This document shows, piece after piece, positions 1-3,808 of a stretch of DNA of 6,082 nt (position 1 is its first letter; each line of letters begins with the position of its first letter). This DNA comes from Oscillospiraceae bacterium (GTDB lineage Bacteria; Bacillota; Clostridia; Oscillospirales; Oscillospiraceae). The DNA lies in assembly GCA_031272845.1 (NCBI GenBank), contig JAISTA010000227.1:1-6082 (forward strand). Direction: 5' to 3'. The notes beneath the pieces are model-generated. The model was not told the DNA's origin and did no database searches. It saw nothing but the letters and a program-made list of their open reading frames with translations. The translations under genes and the position numbers were made by a program.

Positions 1-112
1 GTCCGGAGCCGTCAAAGCACCGCTCAACTATTGCGTGCATTATCTGCCTTGACGACAGCGCCCGCTTTGCCTGCGAAAGGGAGCTGTCAATACTGATTTT
101 CGTTATGTACAT
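1..112 (-). CDS. cas6e: Type I-E crRNA endonuclease Cas6e (CasE, Cse3), N-terminal 37 codons only
   Basis: Reading the minus strand from the ATG at 112 gives an open frame to the window edge that starts MYITKISIDSSLSQAKRALS and continues through SSRQIMHAIVERCFDGSG. This resembles Cas6e N-termini (E. coli MYLSKVII). Cas6e cuts pre-crRNA at the base of the repeat hairpin and stays bound to the 3' handle as a Cascade subunit. His26, in IMHAIVERCF, sits where the catalytic histidine of the family is expected (His26 in the Thermus protein, His20 in E. coli, from memory). The start is supported by GGGAGG 6 nt upstream and by the position right after cas5e, which it overlaps by 26 bp. About 80% of the gene lies beyond the window. 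The short length limits certainty, but context and sequence agree. Confidence 0.9.
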   Translation of the reverse strand, partial: MYITKISIDSSLSQAKRALSSRQIMHAIVERCFDGSG

Positions 113-689
113 CGCGAACCTCCCGAACCTCAATGCCGCGAAACGCGTGTTCACGCCGCTTCTGCGAAAATGACTGCGGAAAATCGCGTCGGCGAAGCGC
201 GCCGGCGGCGACCGCGTCAAGAACCACGGTGCCCGAGAAACCGTCGCAAAGCGCCTCGGCTAAGGGCTTATCAACAGCTCCGAGGGATAGCGGAAGCGTT
301 GGCGGACAGCTTCTGCGCCCTAAAAACAGCGGAAACACAGGTGAGCGCAGAGCCGCGTCGATTTCCGCAAGGAGTCCAGCGTCGCCCTCAAGTCCCGCCG
401 TGAATTGCGCGTCGCAAAGATAGTGGCGGGTGCTTATAAAGGGATTGCTGCTGTTGGGTTTACGAGCCGTTTGGTAGTCCGTGAGCAGTTTTCCGGCCTT
501 ATCGGTGCGCACGCCGTAGATAAGCGCCGCAAGGTCTGCTATACTCTGCGTGCGGCGACGGCCGAGGGCACAGGCGCACAAGCCGATAACGCCGCTTTTT
601 GTCGGTTCGCGGGCCGTCCTGCGCGTGTTAAACTTGCTGTCGTCGCCCCAGGACTGCAGAGGCGCGGCAAGCCTAATCAGTAAGGTCAT
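87..689 (-). CDS. cas5e: Type I-E Cascade subunit Cas5e (CasD)
   Basis: Cas5e is a RAMP-fold subunit that binds the 5' handle of the crRNA and joins the foot of Cascade to Cse1 and the Cas7 backbone. In I-E systems it does not process crRNA; Cas6e does. The 200-residue product begins with the RAMP strand and the diagnostic LQSWG (11-15), followed by REPTKSGVIGL (27-37), DYQT (71-74), STRHYLCDAQF (86-96), LGRRSCPP (123-130) and RRRDFPQSF (166-174). All are typical of CasD. At 200 residues it is compact (224 in E. coli), but no motif I know is missing. The ATG at 689 has an AAGAGGAA site 7 nt upstream inside the end of cas7e. The last 26 bp overlap the start of cas6e. Confidence 0.97.
   Translation of the reverse strand: MTLLIRLAAPLQSWGDDSKFNTRRTAREPTKSGVIGLCACALGRRRTQSIADLAALIYGVRTDKAGKLLTDYQTARKPNSSNPFISTRHYLCDAQFTAGLEGDAGLLAEIDAALRSPVFPLFLGRRSCPPTLPLSLGAVDKPLAEALCDGFSGTVVLDAVAAGALRRRDFPQSFSQKRREHAFRGIEVREVRDVHNENQY
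115..131 (-). repeat. Short direct repeat carrying two Shine-Dalgarno cores
   Basis: The 8-mer GAGGTTCG (minus strand) occurs twice at a 9-bp period, at 124-131 and 115-122. It encodes the V-R-E/V-R-D stretch near the cas5e C-terminus (EVREVRD) and places a GAGG core twice ahead of the cas6e start. It could be a small tandem duplication or chance; the period keeps the cas5e frame. Confidence 0.6.
119..124 (-). promoter_or_regulatory. Ribosome binding site of cas6e
   Basis: The minus strand reads GGGAGG, then TTCGCG, then the cas6e ATG: a strong Shine-Dalgarno at 6 nt spacing, lying inside the cas5e codons. It decides the cas6e start at 112. A second GAGG core lies 9 nt further upstream as part of a short tandem repeat. 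Confidence 0.8.
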
Positions 690-1665
690 TCTGAATTTCC
701 TCTTGGAGTGTGTTCAGCAGAGCGGGCAGCGGTGTGTCACGGCTGACGATATATGCCGCTTTCGGCGCGCCGCTGTATTCGGCGTAAAGCTTTTGCGCAA
801 ACTCGCCCAAACGCTCAATTGACTGCTCGGCAAAGCCGTCGGCGCCGCGTACGGGCTTTTCGAACGCGCCGACAAGGTTTACCGGCTGATCCTCGCGCAC
901 CGTTATGAGAACATAGTCCGGCAATGTGCGATTTGCAAAGGTGTTTTGCTTGCCTGTCGGCATTGAGCGGATAAAAGCGTCCGCAAATTCGCGCACTGCC
1001 GCCGCCGTTTGCTCTGCGCTGCCGAGCTGGACTTTTAGGTCGTGCGCCGCAATTGTTGCGTAGCGGTATAGCGTGGAAGAATTGAACTCTATCGTGCCCA
1101 TCATACCCGCGCCCGCGTTATCGTCAGGAGAGCGGTCGTCAATTGCCGTGAAGAAGTCGAACTCGGTGTCCGCCTTGTGCGTGGAAATTGCGTGCGCAAC
1201 CTGACACGCCGCGTCTATATTGAGATTCGGGTCGTCCGCGACCATACGTCCGAAAAGCGCGATGTCAATAGTCGGATTTTCGTTCAGCGCGATTTGCGCC
1301 GCCTGCTTGTTAAAGTTGCCGTCTGCGGCAAGGCAGGCCAGGGACACCGCCTGTCTGTCGCTTATGAAAAACAAGGCGCCGGACTTGCCGTCCTTTATTT
1401 TGATTGAGGCGGCGGTTATGATTTTTTCAGCGAGAGCGCTGTCTCCGCCGAGCTTTTCCGCGACGATGTCTACAATATTTTTTGTGCGCACGCCCTTTGT
1501 AATGAACTCGTCGCGCACAGCCTTTTTCCACGCCTGAGAGCTGACGCGCGCGCGGCGAACGCCGCCGTAGACGGCCGTCTTAGGACTGTTTGTGTCGTCA
1601 CGGTTGACGCAGGACGGCGGAACCGTCTGGATGATGTGAAAGTCTACATAGAGCTTATTCTTCAT
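673..1665 (-). CDS. cas7e: Type I-E Cascade backbone subunit Cas7e (CasC, Cse4)
   Basis: Cas7e forms the six-copy helical backbone of Cascade, gripping the crRNA spacer and kinking it every sixth base. The 330-residue protein has a textbook N-terminus: VDFHIIQTVPPSCVNRDD (7-24), SPKTAVYGGVRRARVSSQAW (27-46). The central block DDNAGAGMMG followed by EFNSSTLYRY lies at about 180-205. Near the C-terminal third it carries PTGKQNTFANRTLPDYVL and then a VNLVGAFEKPV stretch, both characteristic of CasC. It is somewhat shorter than the E. coli protein (363). The ATG at 1665 is set by the ATGA overlap with cse2 and an AAGGAG site about 10 nt upstream. The 3' end overlaps cas5e by 17 bp. No truncation or disrupted motif is visible. 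Confidence 0.98.
   Translation of the reverse strand: MKNKLYVDFHIIQTVPPSCVNRDDTNSPKTAVYGGVRRARVSSQAWKKAVRDEFITKGVRTKNIVDIVAEKLGGDSALAEKIITAASIKIKDGKSGALFFISDRQAVSLACLAADGNFNKQAAQIALNENPTIDIALFGRMVADDPNLNIDAACQVAHAISTHKADTEFDFFTAIDDRSPDDNAGAGMMGTIEFNSSTLYRYATIAAHDLKVQLGSAEQTAAAVREFADAFIRSMPTGKQNTFANRTLPDYVLITVREDQPVNLVGAFEKPVRGADGFAEQSIERLGEFAQKLYAEYSGAPKAAYIVSRDTPLPALLNTLQEEIQNDLTD
697..704 (-). promoter_or_regulatory. Ribosome binding site of cas5e
   Basis: AAGAGGAA on the minus strand lies 7 nt ahead of the ATG at 689, within the last codons of cas7e. It supports that start and the 17-bp overlap between the two genes. Confidence 0.75.
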
Positions 1666-2240
1666 TGTTTTTTATCTCCTTGATTTTCGTTTGCTGATTT
1701 ATTTATTATGTACCAATAGTCGCGGCCCCACTCCAGCCGCGTTTTTTCACGGTTGAATTGCCAGGAAAATAACTCCTCTGCAAATTTCTGATAGTCCATA
1801 TCGATTTTGCCGACACGCAGCATTTGAACCAGCGAGCGGGCGTGTACGGTCAGTCCTTCTATGCCGTCCGCTGTTACGGCGGAGTTAAATCGGCGCGTGA
1901 TTGCGTCCTTATTTTTGTCAGTGCACAACTTGGCGACGGCGGAGCCGAGAGTGCCGCCGCTTGTGCCGGTGACGGTGTTATCCGCGCCTTGCTTGTGCAC
2001 GGCAAAGAGAGTCAGCGCGGCGTGCACCGCCCATTCGGACTCGCTTTTGTACGCTATATCGTCTGGCAGTGAGCCGATTGTATACTCCCAAATTTCAGGC
2101 ACGCTGCCGGGGTGCTTTCCGGCGCCGCGCCGCAGCTTTGCAAGAATCGCTCGGCGCAAGGGCTCGCTGCCGCTCGTTATCCGGCTTATCTGGCTGAAGA
2201 CTGCTTTATAAATCGGCGTACTTGCTTGGATATCAGACAT
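1662..2240 (-). CDS. cse2: Type I-E Cascade small subunit Cse2 (CasB, Cas11e)
   Basis: Cse2 is the small subunit of Cascade, present as two copies along the belly of the complex, where it stabilises the R-loop and contacts the non-target strand. The 192-residue product has the family hallmarks: LRRGAGKHPGSVPEIW (36-51), a GTSGGTLGSAVAKL stretch (92-105), RRFNSAVTA (116-124), the LVQMLR helix (137-142) and RLEWGRDYW (168-176). The basic surface from RRGAGK and RRFN fits nucleic acid binding. The length is normal for the family (160 in E. coli, often nearer 200 elsewhere). The ATG at 2240 forms a TAATG junction with the cse1 stop, with a GGAGGAGA stretch just upstream. The last codons overlap the cas7e start as ATGA. 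The short Lys/Gln/Asn-rich tail (about 181-192) doubles as the cas7e leader and Shine-Dalgarno and is probably not under strong protein-level constraint. Confidence 0.96.
   Translation of the reverse strand: MSDIQASTPIYKAVFSQISRITSGSEPLRRAILAKLRRGAGKHPGSVPEIWEYTIGSLPDDIAYKSESEWAVHAALTLFAVHKQGADNTVTGTSGGTLGSAVAKLCTDKNKDAITRRFNSAVTADGIEGLTVHARSLVQMLRVGKIDMDYQKFAEELFSWQFNREKTRLEWGRDYWYIINKSANENQGDKKQ
1676..1681 (-). promoter_or_regulatory. Ribosome binding site of cas7e
   Basis: AAGGAG on the minus strand is followed by an A-rich 10-nt spacer and the ATG at 1665, all within the end of cse2. The unstructured A-rich spacer suggests efficient initiation, in keeping with the need for six Cas7e copies per Cascade (inference). 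Confidence 0.8.
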
Positions 2241-3808
2241 TAGATTTCTATCTCCTCCGGTTTAAAAATTTTACTGATTGTATATGTAAATTTGTTGTGC
2301 GCGTTCGGCGCGTTTTTGTTTTTGTACCCGGTAAAAGCGGTTGTTCCGGACTGATTGATTATTTCCTTGCCGAGACGTTGCAAAACAAAGTGGGCAGTGC
2401 GCCGCCACTCGTCTGATTTTTTGTCGATCGCGTCGTTTTGCGGGTCGATTGAGGAAAGCCAGCCGCGAAACGGCTCATCCAGCCGGAAATACGCTTCTTG
2501 CTTTGCCGCATCGCGTTTGCCTTCCATTGTTTTGCTTGCGTAGCCTTTATTGTCACGCCTGTCTCCGGAGGCCTCCGCAAGGTCGAGCGCGAGAACGCCG
2601 ACAGCGAAGACGGCCTTTTCGGTGTCCGCGAGCAAATCGGTTATACGCGGGATCCAGGCCTCGCATAGTGAGGACAGCAGTAAAGAGTTGAACGAGAGGG
2701 AGTCTGAGAAACAATCGGACACTTTAGTGTTTTTTTGATACCCAAATGCAGCGGTTCTGATTTTTAACATTGGCAATTCGATTTCGGTTTCGTACTTAAT
2801 CTCTGATAACCATTTAATTATGCCGGGGGCGTTATCCTGTTTTTTGTTAACAGTCAAAGAACTAAAATCTCGCCAGAGTTGTTTTTTGGCATCGTGAAGT
2901 ATGGGCTTATAGGCGTTGTCGCTTCCTCTCCACATAGTCATTGGTTCGATGAATGCATTTTGCGTGTCGATTGTGCAGCCGCCCCACAGTTCATAGCCGT
3001 TTATGACATTACCGCTTTTTACAAGCTTAATTCTGCGCCAAGGAATAGTATATAATTCTGCAAGGTTATCGGGCGGAATCAGTTGTACACGCTGAATACT
3101 TGTTTCGGTCAGTTTATCATTTATTTCCCACTGAGGTTTACTTTCCGAACAATCCTTTAAAACAAAGTTAAACATAAGTGTTTGAAATAAATTTTCACCG
3201 TTAAGCCATAACAAACCGATTTGGCTTAACCAGCCAAGCCCGTATCCTTTTACCAAGAGTTTTGGCGGCTTTGGCGGAGCGCCTGCGGGCGCAACGTCAA
3301 AGGAATTTAAGTGTAAGAGCCAGCGTGCAGCTTCAGCGTAAATTAATGTGTTTCTTTGCGAACCCGTTCGTCCGGAAAACACATTTGGAGTATTGCCGTC
3401 AGAAATTGAACCGTTTAACTGTGAGACATCTTTAGCTGTAAAAACTACATTTTCCGGGGGTTCGGCAAAGCTAACCTGCCCGAACGGACGCTCATCATCG
3501 AACAGCCAAAAGCGGTCTCGCCATCGCTCAAGATACGCACAAATTTCTTCTGCCGGAAGTCCGTTTTCCCACAGCTCCCGCCATAAGTCGATTGCCTCCG
3601 CATAATCCTGCACAGACCGCGCAAGTGACGCGTGCATTATCGCGAGCAGCAAACGCAGCAGCGCGGCGTCCAGCGTCGGAAGCTCGCTTGTTATAGCCGC
3701 GATTTTATCGGCTTGCCGAAAAACATCGGTGAGCGACAGCTCCCGTTGCGTTCCGTTCGTGTCAAGTACGGGTATCCATGGTTCGTCAAGCAGGTTAAAT
3801 TCGCTCAT
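2240..3808 (-). CDS. cse1: Type I-E Cascade large subunit Cse1 (CasA, Cas8e)
   Basis: Cse1 is the large subunit of Cascade. It recognises the PAM, starts R-loop formation and docks Cas3. The 522-residue product matches the family (502 in E. coli). It opens with the typical FNLLDEPWIPV (4-14) and carries WLFDDERPFGQV (101-112), KGYGLGWLSQIG (187-198), YTIPWRRIKL (253-262), PMTMWRG (289-295), LWRDF (311-315) and a C-terminal region (about 365-515) expected to be the four-helix bundle. The loop GYQKNTKV (356-363) appears to align with E. coli GYRNNQAS, which holds the glutamine wedge for PAM reading; here Thr361 falls at the wedge position. The ATG at 3808 has an AAGGA site 7 nt upstream inside cas3. 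The stop shares one base with the cse2 start. The middle of the gene is far richer in AT than its ends and than the neighbouring genes. Confidence 0.96.
   Translation of the reverse strand: MSEFNLLDEPWIPVLDTNGTQRELSLTDVFRQADKIAAITSELPTLDAALLRLLLAIMHASLARSVQDYAEAIDLWRELWENGLPAEEICAYLERWRDRFWLFDDERPFGQVSFAEPPENVVFTAKDVSQLNGSISDGNTPNVFSGRTGSQRNTLIYAEAARWLLHLNSFDVAPAGAPPKPPKLLVKGYGLGWLSQIGLLWLNGENLFQTLMFNFVLKDCSESKPQWEINDKLTETSIQRVQLIPPDNLAELYTIPWRRIKLVKSGNVINGYELWGGCTIDTQNAFIEPMTMWRGSDNAYKPILHDAKKQLWRDFSSLTVNKKQDNAPGIIKWLSEIKYETEIELPMLKIRTAAFGYQKNTKVSDCFSDSLSFNSLLLSSLCEAWIPRITDLLADTEKAVFAVGVLALDLAEASGDRRDNKGYASKTMEGKRDAAKQEAYFRLDEPFRGWLSSIDPQNDAIDKKSDEWRRTAHFVLQRLGKEIINQSGTTAFTGYKNKNAPNAHNKFTYTISKIFKPEEIEI
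2251..2258 (-). promoter_or_regulatory. Ribosome binding site of cse2
   Basis: GGAGGAGA on the minus strand encodes the PEEIE end of Cse1 and lies 10 nt ahead of the cse2 ATG at 2240. The GGAGG core itself is about 13 nt away, a long spacing. The TAATG stop/start overlap suggests that terminating ribosomes also reinitiate here. Confidence 0.7.
2701..3240 (-). other. AT-rich island within cse1
   Basis: By hand count these 540 bases are about 40% GC (60-base lines range from 28% to 52%), while sampled lines in cas3 and cas5e are about 57-63% and the adjoining cse1 line 2581-2640 is 65%. The depressed GC continues, less strongly, to about 3480, broken by a GC-rich stretch at 3241-3300. Leucine codons in part of the island are largely TTA/TTG. 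The segment covers roughly Cse1 residues 190-370, the part that includes the proposed PAM-reading loop. The frame is intact throughout. Confidence 0.7.

Noticed and set aside
2359..2580. 73-codon minus-strand frame inside the 3' end of cse1
   Set aside because: I considered an internal small-subunit gene, as seen inside cas8 in some other type I subtypes, but cse2 is already present as a separate gene and this frame has no Cse2/Cas11-like motif.
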